From Luteibacter flocculans (lineage in GTDB: Bacteria; Pseudomonadota; Gammaproteobacteria; Xanthomonadales; Rhodanobacteraceae): a DNA stretch of 64,000 bases. This document shows positions 37,377-45,687 of the stretch, in pieces (within the stretch, counting starts at the first letter, position 1; each line of letters begins with the position of its first letter). Below the pieces are notes generated by a model that made no database searches, was not told the origin of the DNA, and saw only the letters and a list, made by a program, of their open reading frames with translations. The translations under genes were made by a program, and so were the position numbers. The stretch covers positions 2,276,001 through 2,340,000 of the forward strand of contig NZ_CP063231.1 of NCBI RefSeq assembly GCF_023612255.1. Direction: 5' to 3'.

Positions 37377-38509
37377 AGCAGCTCCGCGGCGGCTTCCATG
37401 GTGGCGTCGTTTTTGGCGAAGCAGAGCCGGACCAGGCGCGTGTCAGGTGCGGCTTCGTAGAACGGGCTGAGCGGAATCGCGGCCACGCCGCCCTCGCGCA
37501 CCAGCCACTCGCTGAAGTTGATGTCGTCGACGTCACGGATGGCGGCATAGTCCACGAGCTGGAAGTACCCCCCCGGGACATCGAGCAGCTTCAGGCGCGA
37601 CGGTGCAAGCAATTCGCGGAAACGGTCACGCTTCGCCTGGTAGAACGCCGGCAGCGTCAGATAGTGCTCAGGAGTGGATTCGAGAAACGCCGCAAACGCC
37701 CACTGCGCCGGGTTGAACGTGCAGAACGTAAGGTATTGGTGCACCTTGCGGAACTCGGCGGTGAGCGCCTTGGGCGCCACGGCATAGCCAACCTTCCATC
37801 CCGTGCAGTGGTAGGTCTTGCCGAACGACGACACGACGATGCTTCGCGCCGCGAGTTCCTCGTGTCGCAGCACGCTCTGGTGTTCCTGACCATCGAACAC
37901 GATGTGCTCGTACACCTCGTCGGAAAGCACCACGATGGACGTCTCGCGCACAATGGTAGCCAGTTCGTCCAGATCGGCCCGCGAGAGCACGGCGCCGGAC
38001 GGATTGTGCGGCGAGTTGATCAGGATCATCCGGGTCTTCGGCGTGATCGCGTCGCGCACGCGCTGCCAGTCGATGGCGAACGTGGGCAAGGTCAGCGGCA
38101 GATGCACCGCCGTGGCGCCCTGCAGTTCGATGGCCGGCTCGTAGCTGTCGTAGCAGGGGTCGAAGACGATCACCTCGTCGCCAGCCCGCACCACGGCGGC
38201 AATGGCGGAGAAAAGCGCCTCGGTAGCACCCGACGTGACCGTGACTTCGGTATCTGGACTGACGCGATGACCGTAGAGACGCTCCGTCTTGGCCGCGATC
38301 TGCTCACGCAGCTTGGGAATACCGACGCCCGGCGCGTACTGGTTCTTTCCCTCGGCCATGGCGCGCGTGATCGCATCGCGCAGCGGCTCGGGCGGTTCGA
38401 AATCGGGAAAACCCTGGCCCAGGTTCACTGCCTTGTGTTCCAGCGCCAGTTGGCTCATGACGCTGAAGATCGTGGTGCCGACCTTGGGAAGCTTGGTATC
38501 GAGCTGCAT
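37364..38509 (-). CDS. mtnE: Methionine/glutamine aminotransferase (KAT/YbdL type)
   Basis: 381 aa PLP enzyme of fold type I, class I/II. The PLP lysine is K231 in SSFGKTYHCTGWKVGY; NSPHNPSGAV binds the cofactor, and NQYAPGVGIPKLRE is typical of the kynurenine aminotransferase/YbdL group. It likely converts 4-methylthio-2-oxobutanoate (the MtnD product) to methionine. It overlaps the omega-amidase by 13 bp. A palindrome like that of mtnB sits 15 bp before its start, inside the end of the lysR gene. Confidence 0.87.
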   Translation of the reverse strand: MQLDTKLPKVGTTIFSVMSQLALEHKAVNLGQGFPDFEPPEPLRDAITRAMAEGKNQYAPGVGIPKLREQIAAKTERLYGHRVSPDTEVTVTSGATEALFSAIAAVVRAGDEVIVFDPCYDSYEPAIELQGATAVHLPLTLPTFAIDWQRVRDAITPKTRMILINSPHNPSGAVLSRADLDELATIVRETSIVVLSDEVYEHIVFDGQEHQSVLRHEELAARSIVVSSFGKTYHCTGWKVGYAVAPKALTAEFRKVHQYLTFCTFNPAQWAFAAFLESTPEHYLTLPAFYQAKRDRFRELLAPSRLKLLDVPGGYFQLVDYAAIRDVDDINFSEWLVREGGVAAIPLSPFYEAAPDTRLVRLCFAKNDATMEAAAELLCKL

Positions 38510-38518
38510 CGAACGCCC

Positions 38519-39547
38519 TTATTCGTTTGGACGGCCAAACGCCGTCGACCGGGTCGATCCTATCATGCGCGCGAGGTGGATCGCCCCCGCCTGCTCCGGG
38601 TTCGCCCCAACCTTCTGACAATCCTTGACGAACTCCGCCTGCGCCTTCGGCAACCGCTCGGCTAGAAAGTCCACGAAGCTGCGGACCGCGGGCAGCAGAC
38701 CACGGCGGCTGGGGTAAACGAAATGCAGCGTGCCCTGCGCCGTGGTGTACTCCGGTAGCACCCACTCCAGTTCCCCCTGGGCGATGAGCGGTGCGCAGAA
38801 GTCTTCCGGCACGAGCGCCACGCCGCAACATTGCACCGCCGCTGAAATGAGCACCGAGAAGTCGCCGCTGACGAGACGCGGCTTGACCTCCACCGCGGAC
38901 TTCTTGCCGCTGGCATCCACCAGTTCCCAGACCTGAGCGCCCTCGTGCTCATACATGGACAGAGCGGGCAGCAGGGCCAGCTCGTCGAGGGATCGGGGAC
39001 GACCGTTGCTCTCGAGGAACTTGGGGCTTGCCACCAGCAGGCTGCGCGCATAACCGATGCTACGCAGGACGAGCGTGGCGTCGGTATCCAGTTTCTCGCG
39101 AACACGGATCGCCACGTCATAGCCCTCACCGATGACGTCGACGCGCCGATTGGTGGCGGTAAGGCGCACCTGTACCTTCGGGTGTTCCAGCATGAACGCC
39201 GGAAGCATCGGCCCGAGCACGTTCTGCGCAAGGGAAATCGGGCAGCTCACACGGACCACGCCGCGCGGCTCGGTGCGCAGTTCGTCCACGGCATCCTGCG
39301 CCGCGCGCGCCTCTTCCAGCACCGCACGACAGTGTTGATAGAAGCGCTCGCCAATCTCGGTCACCACGAAACGGCGCGTTGTGCGTTGGAGCAGGCGCAC
39401 GCCGAGGCGGTCTTCCAACTGGGCAATGCGCTTGCTCAGGCGGGATTTGGGGATACCGAGCGCCCTGCCCGCTGCCGAAAACCCGCCGTGTTCAACGACG
39501 GAGGCGAAGAAGTACAGATCGTTGAGGTCCTGCAGCGCGCCGTCCAT
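38519..39547 (-). CDS. LysR-family transcriptional regulator
   Basis: 342 aa. The N-terminal winged helix (DLNDLYFFASVVEHGGFSAAGRALGIPKSRLSKRIAQLEDRLGVRLLQRTTRRFVVT, about residues 7-64) is followed by a LysR substrate-binding domain (about 95-300). The PKSRLSKRIAQLE recognition helix is typical of the group that controls divergent oxidoreductase or quinone-stress genes. It is divergently transcribed from azoR with a palindrome between them. The C-terminal tail is longer than usual and includes the mtnE-side palindrome. Confidence 0.93.
   Translation of the reverse strand: MDGALQDLNDLYFFASVVEHGGFSAAGRALGIPKSRLSKRIAQLEDRLGVRLLQRTTRRFVVTEIGERFYQHCRAVLEEARAAQDAVDELRTEPRGVVRVSCPISLAQNVLGPMLPAFMLEHPKVQVRLTATNRRVDVIGEGYDVAIRVREKLDTDATLVLRSIGYARSLLVASPKFLESNGRPRSLDELALLPALSMYEHEGAQVWELVDASGKKSAVEVKPRLVSGDFSVLISAAVQCCGVALVPEDFCAPLIAQGELEWVLPEYTTAQGTLHFVYPSRRGLLPAVRSFVDFLAERLPKAQAEFVKDCQKVGANPEQAGAIHLARMIGSTRSTAFGRPNE
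38524..38541. promoter_or_regulatory. Palindrome upstream of mtnE-like gene (sister of the mtnB site)
   Basis: CGTTTGG-ACGG-CCAAACG, with 7-bp arms; the inner TTTGGACGGCCAAA differs from the mtnB palindrome by one base. It lies in the last codons of the lysR gene, 15 bp from the aminotransferase start, where a promoter operator would be expected. Confidence 0.55.
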
Positions 39548-39561
39548 CCCAAGCTCCGGTC

Positions 39562-39577
39562 GTTTCGTTTGCGAAAC
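39562..39577. promoter_or_regulatory. Palindrome between lysR and azoR
   Basis: GTTTCG-TTTG-CGAAAC, perfect 6-bp arms, 14 bp upstream of the LysR start. It is a candidate LysR binding site in the divergent promoter. Confidence 0.5.
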
Positions 39578-39669
39578 AATGAGTCTACTCCATGCCGACT
39601 AATCGCGGGATTGTCGCTGGCGTATCGTTTCCTCATGCCGCTACGCGGCCTATTAAGAGGAATTCCACC

Positions 39670-40245
39670 ATGAAACTCCTGCATGTCGACGCCAGCGCCC
39701 TCGGTGCCCACTCCGTTTCCCGCGGCCTCACCGCCGCGATCGTGGACGAGTTCGTTCGTCATCATCCCGGAGTGGAGGTGACCTATCGCGACCTCCACGC
39801 GGCCCCGCTCGCCCACTGGTCGCCCACGGCCGACGAGAAGGCTACCGCGGAATCGGCGCAGGTCTTGCAGGAATTCCTCGACGCCGACGTCGTGGTGCTT
39901 GGCTCGCCGATGTACAACTTCAGCATCGCCAGTTCGCTGAAGGCGTGGATCGATCGCATCACCGTGGCAGGCACGACCTTCCGCTATACCGCGAATGGCC
40001 CCGAAGGCCTGGCCGGCGGCAAGCGCGTCATCGTGGCTTCGTCGCGCGGAGGTATCTATACCGAAGGCGCAGCCAGCGCGATGGACTTCCAGGAGCCTTA
40101 CCTGCGCGCCCTGTTCGGCTTCCTTGGCGTGACCGATATCGAGTTTGTACGCGCCGAAGGGCTGGCCATGGGTGACGAGCGCAAGGCTCAAGCCGTCGAT
40201 GGCGCCACCGCAAAAATCGGCAGCCTGCTTCGCAAGGCCGCCTGA
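39670..40245 (+). CDS. azoR: FMN-dependent NADH-azoreductase
   Basis: 191 aa flavodoxin-like quinone/azo reductase. FMN-binding parts are [22 protein letters not shown] (the S-x-S-x-S-R-type loop), [21 protein letters not shown] and [11 protein letters not shown]. It reduces quinones and azo compounds by two electrons and protects against thiol or quinone stress. The ATG at 39670 has AGAGGAA about 9 nt upstream. It is divergent from lysR. Confidence 0.95.
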   Translation: MKLLHVDASALGAHSVSRGLTAAIVDEFVRHHPGVEVTYRDLHAAPLAHWSPTADEKATAESAQVLQEFLDADVVVLGSPMYNFSIASSLKAWIDRITVAGTTFRYTANGPEGLAGGKRVIVASSRGGIYTEGAASAMDFQEPYLRALFGFLGVTDIEFVRAEGLAMGDERKAQAVDGATAKIGSLLRKAA

Positions 40246-40256
40246 TCGAAACGAAA

Positions 40257-40277
40257 GGGCCGCGCGTCGCGCGGCCC
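40257..40277. terminator. Bidirectional terminator between azoR and the small-gene pair
   Basis: GGGCCGCG and CGCGGCCC arms with a CGTCG loop; on the minus strand it is followed by TTTCGTTTCG, so it best serves the metallothionein transcript. It lies between convergent genes. Confidence 0.65.
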
Positions 40278-40296
40278 TAGGGATGCTCTGAACACG

Positions 40297-40446
40297 TTAA
40301 GGGGAATTCTGCTTCCCGGGCTTTTCCGTCGGCATGTTCTGATCTTCCTGCGGATGCCCCTCGCCGGGCACCTTCGGTTTGCCGTGGGAGGGCTTGGGAT
40401 TGTCTTCCCGGTATCCGGGGCTTTGTTGTTTGCCGTCGTTGGTCAT
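40297..40446 (-). CDS. Small hydrophilic protein (49 aa), unrecognised
   Basis: The product starts MTNDGKQQSPGYRED and is rich in Pro, Lys, Gly, Gln and Glu, with no hydrophobic segment, so it is probably disordered. GGAG lies about 8 nt before the ATG at 40446. It follows the metallothionein gene by 17 bp on the same strand, and a terminator follows, so the two form a small operon. No family was recognised. Confidence 0.6.
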   Translation of the reverse strand: MTNDGKQQSPGYREDNPKPSHGKPKVPGEGHPQEDQNMPTEKPGKQNSP

Positions 40447-40463
40447 GCGTTCACTCCGGTCGT

Positions 40464-40619
40464 TCAGGGTCGCTGCTGGCAAGCGGCATGGCCGCACTCG
40501 CAGGCGCTGCCTACGTTCTGGCTCTCTGCCGCCATGCGGCAACTCTCGCTGCAGTAGTCGCTCGATACCGGTACCCGGCAATGGCAACCTGCATGGTCGC
40601 AGGGCTTGTCGTCTTTCAT
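40464..40619 (-). CDS. Metallothionein-like small cysteine-rich protein
   Basis: 51 aa with eight cysteines (7, 12, 14, 23, 27, 40, 42, 47) and three histidines (9, 13, 44). CDHAGCHC, YCSESCR and CECGHAAC correspond to the cysteine groups of bacterial metallothioneins (SmtA/BmtA type) that hold a zinc or cadmium cluster. GGAGGA lies about 8 nt before the ATG at 40619. It overlaps no other real gene and heads a two-gene unit. Confidence 0.85.
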   Translation of the reverse strand: MKDDKPCDHAGCHCRVPVSSDYCSESCRMAAESQNVGSACECGHAACQQRP

Positions 40620-40667
40620 GCGTCGGTTCCTCCACATGGCATGCGGAAAGCGTGCGCGGCGTGGCGT

Positions 40668-41576
40668 CTATTTTTCGTTACCGGCAGGCATATCGGCCGA
40701 CACATTGAGCACAGGCGCCTCTGCCCAGCCGTGCGCCTCGATCATCAGCCCGCTGAGCGTGCGCACGTCCTGGAGGTTGTGTTCCGCCACACGGACCAGA
40801 TCGGTCGACGAACCTCCGCGCAGGTAGGTGAGCCACGCGCGCGGCGCCTCCGATCCCGGCAGGTCGTCCTCACGCACGATGCGCAACAGCTTCCGCTCCG
40901 CCGTCTGCATGCGGCAGTTCTCCCACACGTGCCGATAACGTCGACGCATGGGATGCAACAGGTCGACGTGGGTCAGCCCCTGCAAGGGATTGGAAAGCCG
41001 CGCCAGCCGATAGCGCGTGGCAAGCAGCGGCGCGTCATACGATTTCCCGTTGTAGCTCACGAGCACCGTGGCTACGTGTATCCACTCGGCGAATGCGCGC
41101 AACATGGCCGTTTCAGCTGCCATGGTCGTGATGTAGAGCTGACGGACACGCAGCGCGCCATCGTGCCAGTCCGCTGCGCCGATCATGAAGGCGCGGGTAC
41201 CCGTGCCGCCGGCGAGACCCGTGGTTTCCGTATCGAAATGCAGCAGATCTTCCCGCCGGGCGCGGGTAAGACGCGCGAACGAGAGATCGAGTTCGGCGGG
41301 CGGCTCGGCCCAGGCGAAACGTTGCTCGAGATAACGCAGCCCGGGGGCAATCTCTTCGCCGGGCACGTCACGCGACAGCGGTCGTGACGACACCGCACGC
41401 GGCTGCCCCAGGCGTTCGCGAACGCCCGCCATGCGACGCAACGCCGCCAGGTCGACACCACGATGCGCGGGGACCGATGCGGTCGTTGCAGCGAGCTTGG
41501 GCGGCGCGGGCGTCTTGCCCGTGCCGGCTCCTGCCTGTTTGCGCAACGCGGCGAGCCGCGAGGCAAGCTCGCTCAT
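40668..41576 (-). CDS. mrfB: YprB/MrfB-like ribonuclease-H-fold exonuclease
   Basis: 302 aa. A basic, disordered N-terminal stretch of about 100 residues precedes a DEDD exonuclease: LLHFDTETTGLAGG (D and E of motif I), LVSYNGKSYDAPLL (motif II) and a later H-x-x-x-D pattern (EHNLQDVRTL). It matches the YprB_RNaseH family. It overlaps the helicase gene by ATGA; the same pair in Bacillus (MrfA-MrfB) repairs mitomycin C damage. No TPR part like that of Bacillus MrfB is seen. Confidence 0.85.
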   Translation of the reverse strand: MSELASRLAALRKQAGAGTGKTPAPPKLAATTASVPAHRGVDLAALRRMAGVRERLGQPRAVSSRPLSRDVPGEEIAPGLRYLEQRFAWAEPPAELDLSFARLTRARREDLLHFDTETTGLAGGTGTRAFMIGAADWHDGALRVRQLYITTMAAETAMLRAFAEWIHVATVLVSYNGKSYDAPLLATRYRLARLSNPLQGLTHVDLLHPMRRRYRHVWENCRMQTAERKLLRIVREDDLPGSEAPRAWLTYLRGGSSTDLVRVAEHNLQDVRTLSGLMIEAHGWAEAPVLNVSADMPAGNEK

Positions 41577-43990
41577 GCGCCCGCCCCGAGCAGCCGCAGC
41601 ACACGCGTGGCAAGGTTGCGCGGCGTTTCCTCGCGACCTTCGTCCGCCGCGAGCACCGGCCCGACACACCCCGGACAACCCGCCTTGCAGGCACAGCCTT
41701 CTACGGTCGCCAGCGCATGCGCCAACAGCTCGGACGCGCGGCGGAACAGCGGTTCACTGAGGCCCACGCCACCGGGGAAGTTGTCGTAGAGATAGACGGT
41801 GGGCAGGAAACGCTCCAGCGCATCGGGCAGCGCGGCCGTGCCATCGTCGGCGCGCAGTTGCCCGCGTCCGGCGGCATCCACCTGCGCCGACCAGCCGCCG
41901 TCGCCCGAGCCTACCGCCTTCTGCAGATCGCGCGGCTCGGCCATCACGGCCACGATCGCCGCCGTATGCAACGCGTACGCCGCGCCGAGAAAGCCGTCCA
42001 GCGCGTGCTGGCGCGAGCAGAAGGCCTCATCGAGCACCGTCTGCGGTAGCTGCCACCAGACGGCCGTGGAATGCAGTTCCTGGTCGGGCAGGTTGACTGG
42101 ACCATAACCGATGTTTTCGTGCGTGTAGTAGCGAATCTTCTTGTAACCCGACACGCGCCGGACCACATGCACCTCGCCATGCCTTGCACTGCCCTCGCCG
42201 GATCGCGTGCCGTCGAAGCATTCCAGCTCCTTGAGCTTGGTGTAGTCGATGGCGTCGGTGTAGTAATCGACGCGAGTACGTGTGCAATACGCCTTGCGCC
42301 CGTCCCAGTCGAGCTTTTCCACTTGGTACGGCACCGACTGGATCATGTGGATGGCACCTTCGTACAAGGTGAGCGCCGCCGCCGAGTAGTCCACCTCCGC
42401 GATGATCGTCTGCCGGCCTTCGGTACGATCTACCACCACGAAATTACCGTCCGCCACCGAACGCAGGCTCACCGCAATGGCCGGGTAACTGTCGGCGATC
42501 CACTCCCAGCGCTCGCCTTCGCGATGCAACACTTCCGACTCGGCCAGCACCTGCAGGTACGGACCCGCATCGTCGGGGCCGAAAGCATCGCCATCGAGGA
42601 ACGGCAATTCGAAAGCGGCACAGCGGATGTGATCGAGCAGAATCAGCGGCTGGTCGGGCTGTATCCGTGCATGCTCGGGGCTGGCCTCGGTAAGAAAGGC
42701 GGGATGACGCATGAGGTACTGGTCCAGCGGCGCACTGGTCGCCACCAGCACCCCAAGCGAAGGCTGCTGCCGACGCCCGGCACGACCGAAGCGCTGCCAG
42801 GTGGCCGCAATGGAACCCGGATAACCATTCAGCACCACCGCATCCAGGCTGCCGATGTCGACTCCGAGTTCGAGGGCGGACGTGGAAACGATGCCATCGA
42901 CGTTGCCGGCGCGCATCTCGCGCTCGACCTCGCGGCGCTCCGTGGGCAGGTAACCACCGCGGTAGGCGCGGATGCGCGGGGGTTTGCGCGTGTCGTGATC
43001 GAACACGTCTTTCAGGTACTTCGTCAGCACCTCGACCATCAGCCGCGACTGCGCGAAGACCAGGGTCTTCATCTTCGCCTTGATCGCTACGCGCGCGATG
43101 AGGCTCGTCTGCGACCTCGCCGATGCACGCAGACCGAGGTCAGGGTTGATCACCGGCGGGTTCCACAGCAGCACGTGGCGATCGCCAGTGGGCGCGCCGC
43201 TGCGGCTGACGGTCACGACTTCGTCCTCGATGAGCGCCTGGGCATGTTCGGTGGCGTTGCCGATCGTCGCCGAGCAGAGCACGAACTGCGGGCGCACACC
43301 GTAGAACGCACAGATGCGCTTCAGGCGGCGCAACACGTTGGCAAGGTGCGAACCGAATACGCCGCGATACGTGTGGATCTCGTCGATCACCACGTAGCGA
43401 AGGTTCTCGAAGAACTGCGCCCACTTGGTGTGATGCGGGAGGATCGCCTGATGCAGCATGTCCGGGTTGCTGACCACCACGTCGCCATGCAGCCGGATCG
43501 CCTGACGAGCGTCTCCCGGGGTGTCGCCATCGAAGGTGAAAGCCTTGACGCCCAGGTCGCCCGCACGATTGATTTCGAGCAACTCGGCGACCTGATCTTG
43601 CGCCAGTGCCTTGGTCGGAAACAGGTACAAGGCCTTGGCACCTGCCTCCAGCACCGAGGAGATCACCGGCATCGTGTAGCAGAGTGTCTTGCCCGATGCC
43701 GTCGGCGTCGCCACGAGCACGTGCTTTCCGTCGCGGGCTGCGGCCCAGGCTTCCTGCTGATGGCTGTACAGGCGTTCGATGCCCCGGGCGGCAAGCGCGC
43801 GCCCCAGACCCGCCGGCATGTCCTCGGGCAGTGCCGCAAAATCTCCCTCTCGGCCGAAGACGGTAAAGGCGGAGCACACGCGGTCGCCGTACTTGTCGGT
43901 GAGGCGATGCGCCAACGTGCGGCCGTCGTGCGCCGTGGCGAGCACGCCATCAGCCTCGTCGGCGCGAAGAGCTTTGAGGTAGGCGGCCAT
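41573..43990 (-). CDS. mrfA: MrfA/YprA-like DEAD/DEAH-box helicase
   Basis: 805 aa superfamily 2 helicase. Walker A ATPTASGKT and the Walker B box DEIH (VIDEIHTYRG) are in the first domain; AYRGGYLPTERREVER and RFGRAGRRQQ are in the second (motif VI). A C-terminal DUF1998/MZB region ends in the four-cysteine cluster CACKAGCPGC. In Bacillus MrfA acts with MrfB in excision of mitomycin lesions independent of UvrA. The neighbour at the 3' end is the matching exonuclease. Confidence 0.92.
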   Translation of the reverse strand: MAAYLKALRADEADGVLATAHDGRTLAHRLTDKYGDRVCSAFTVFGREGDFAALPEDMPAGLGRALAARGIERLYSHQQEAWAAARDGKHVLVATPTASGKTLCYTMPVISSVLEAGAKALYLFPTKALAQDQVAELLEINRAGDLGVKAFTFDGDTPGDARQAIRLHGDVVVSNPDMLHQAILPHHTKWAQFFENLRYVVIDEIHTYRGVFGSHLANVLRRLKRICAFYGVRPQFVLCSATIGNATEHAQALIEDEVVTVSRSGAPTGDRHVLLWNPPVINPDLGLRASARSQTSLIARVAIKAKMKTLVFAQSRLMVEVLTKYLKDVFDHDTRKPPRIRAYRGGYLPTERREVEREMRAGNVDGIVSTSALELGVDIGSLDAVVLNGYPGSIAATWQRFGRAGRRQQPSLGVLVATSAPLDQYLMRHPAFLTEASPEHARIQPDQPLILLDHIRCAAFELPFLDGDAFGPDDAGPYLQVLAESEVLHREGERWEWIADSYPAIAVSLRSVADGNFVVVDRTEGRQTIIAEVDYSAAALTLYEGAIHMIQSVPYQVEKLDWDGRKAYCTRTRVDYYTDAIDYTKLKELECFDGTRSGEGSARHGEVHVVRRVSGYKKIRYYTHENIGYGPVNLPDQELHSTAVWWQLPQTVLDEAFCSRQHALDGFLGAAYALHTAAIVAVMAEPRDLQKAVGSGDGGWSAQVDAAGRGQLRADDGTAALPDALERFLPTVYLYDNFPGGVGLSEPLFRRASELLAHALATVEGCACKAGCPGCVGPVLAADEGREETPRNLATRVLRLLGAGA

Positions 43991-44078
43991 GGAAAATACC
44001 GGGCAACAGAGGGGCGCCCGTTATCGCGACACGCCGTCTCATATCCTGCGACGACGCGTTAGAAAGCCGCGGCGACGG

Positions 44079-44315
44079 CTAGGCGTCCTCGTCGTCGGTG
44101 CCGGCCGGGGCCAGATGCCACGCGCCCGCTTCGTCCTCGACCTTGATCTCCACGGCATGGCCCGCCTGGTGGCGAATGGCCGCCGTCAGCGCCAGCGCGT
44201 GGCGCATCGCCTCGTCGCGGGTGGCGAACTGCCCAACGAGATCGGCGTTGCGCCGCAGGCTCCATTGCCCGCGAGACGACGCATTGAACGGTACATAGAG
44301 GATCGTGCGCTGCAA
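44079..44315 (-). CDS. Small hypothetical protein, DUF2188-like
   Basis: 78 aa. The pattern QWSLRRNADLVGQFATRDEAMRHALALTAAI is like the small DUF2188 domain, which has the form W-x-V-x-x-x-G, then A followed by a helix. The C terminus is acidic (GTDDEDA). The role is unknown. Its downstream partner is the helicase on the same strand, about 90 bp away. Confidence 0.6.
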   Translation of the reverse strand: MQRTILYVPFNASSRGQWSLRRNADLVGQFATRDEAMRHALALTAAIRHQAGHAVEIKVEDEAGAWHLAPAGTDDEDA

Positions 44316-44332
44316 GGATGCCGCTCCGTGGG

Positions 44333-44351
44333 AAAGGCCCCCTTGGCCTTT
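44333..44351. terminator. Hairpin between two small genes
   Basis: AAAGGCC / GGCCTTT, a 7-bp stem with a 5-nt loop. It lies downstream of the gene at 44418-44657 and may end its transcript; no long T-run follows. Confidence 0.4.
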
Positions 44352-44417
44352 GTGGGCACGAAGCTAGGTAGACGTCCGTCGCGAGCGCGTTATGGCGAAG
44401 TCGCCATAGCGGTCACG

Positions 44418-44657
44418 TCACGGGGTGCACACGCGCCTCGACTCGGCCAGCCAATGCGCATGCCGGGAGCCTTTTTCCATGGCCGCGTCCACGGCGGACC
44501 GCTCGTCTTCGAACTCGTCGAGCAGCGTGATCATGACGAAGTCGCGTGGCCCGGCCTGCGCGGCGGGTTCGACGATGTACGCCGCTTTCCAGCCGCCGAC
44601 GGGCGTCTTGAGCGTACGCACCTCCACGGAATACTGGCCAACGATACGTCGATGCAC
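44418..44657 (-). CDS. Small hypothetical protein, GTG start
   Basis: 79 aa, beginning with GTG at 44657 (product VHRRIVGQYSVEVRTL) behind GGGGAG 8 nt upstream. Longer frames up to 44846 run into the lipoprotein gene and are rejected. The sequence RDFVMITLLDEFEDERSAVDAAMEKG reads as a small alpha-beta domain. No family is recognised. Confidence 0.55.
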   Translation of the reverse strand: MHRRIVGQYSVEVRTLKTPVGGWKAAYIVEPAAQAGPRDFVMITLLDEFEDERSAVDAAMEKGSRHAHWLAESRRVCTP

Positions 44658-44731
44658 GATACGACTCCCCAGGTTGTCGCCGTGGCGGCGGCTCGATTCT
44701 CGCGCCGCCGTCAGCGAAATGACAAGCGGTG

Positions 44732-45139
44732 TCAGGCCTTCGGTGCCGCCTCGGCGGTCAGGCCTTCGCCGCTGGCGGGGATCGTAAAGGTGCGCGATTC
44801 GCCCTGCCCGACCGTCGCGTCCACGTCCACGCGGTCGCCACTGCACGAACCATGCGGCTGCATGCCCAGCTTGCGCGCGCCAGCCGGCACATGCAGCGCG
44901 AGCTGCTCACCGATCTCCATGTCGGCCACGACCTTGTCGTCGACGTAGATGGCGCTGGAACAGCCGCCGCCCCAAAGGCCCTGAGCGCGTACCACGGTCA
45001 GCATGGCGTCGCCGCCGTTGGGATCCTGCAGGCCGAAAACGGTGCTGGACGGCACGTCATGCAGGCCCACGTGACGTTCGTTGCGGTTAGCGGCGCAGCC
45101 GGCGAGCAGGACCAGACCGGCAAGGGCGATGTAACGCAT
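44732..45139 (-). CDS. Small lipoprotein of unknown function
   Basis: 135 aa with lipobox LVLLAGC (C15). The mature part has GGGCSSAIYVDDKVVADMEIGEQLALHVPAGARKLGM, a fold common in short proteins that carry a PEGA-like or DUF2846-like beta domain. GGAG lies before the ATG at 45139. Its likely place is the inner face of the outer membrane. Confidence 0.7.
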   Translation of the reverse strand: MRYIALAGLVLLAGCAANRNERHVGLHDVPSSTVFGLQDPNGGDAMLTVVRAQGLWGGGCSSAIYVDDKVVADMEIGEQLALHVPAGARKLGMQPHGSCSGDRVDVDATVGQGESRTFTIPASGEGLTAEAAPKA

Positions 45140-45263
45140 GGGGAAGCTCCTCGGGGAAGAACGAAAGGATTTGCCGAATATTGTCGATGAAGAGTGAAAA
45201 ATCGAGTCACACAGTCGTCTGGAACCCTGCCACGAAGGCCGCGACGACGCTAGACTCTGCGCC

Positions 45264-45653
45264 ATGACCGTGAAACCCGCCCATGCGCCTACTGCTCTCG
45301 TCTTCGACCGTGCCCACATGGTGGCGGAGACCGTGGCCATGGTCCTTACGGATGCCGGCTACCAGGCTCGGGCCACGGTAACGTACCGCGATGCCAAGCG
45401 GGCGTTCCACGAATTGCCGGAACTGTCTCTCATGGTGATCCACGCGGACACGCCGGGCGAGCGACGCGGCACCGCCCTGCTGCAGGCGGCACTCAGGGAA
45501 CGTCCGTCGACGGCCATCGTCGTGGTGTCCAGCCGCCTGCCTCAGGATCTGGAGCCCTTCCCGCTATCCGCGGTGTTTCTGGAGAAGCCGTTCGATCGCG
45601 CCCAGCTGCTGGACGCCGTGGAACGGGCCCGGGAATCGCGTCCCCGGGCATAG
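45264..45653 (+). CDS. Degenerate response-regulator receiver protein
   Basis: 129 aa, a stand-alone receiver fold. The phospho-acceptor aspartate appears replaced by histidine (LMVIHADTPG where LLDxxxPG is usual), and the acidic pair near the N terminus is reduced to VFDR. The switch serine (VVVSS) and the conserved lysine (LEKPF) remain. It probably acts without phosphorylation or has lost function. No kinase is adjacent. Confidence 0.7.
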   Translation: MTVKPAHAPTALVFDRAHMVAETVAMVLTDAGYQARATVTYRDAKRAFHELPELSLMVIHADTPGERRGTALLQAALRERPSTAIVVVSSRLPQDLEPFPLSAVFLEKPFDRAQLLDAVERARESRPRA

Positions 45654-45687
45654 CGTTTCCGCGAGACGTCAGCCTCGCGACCGGGCA

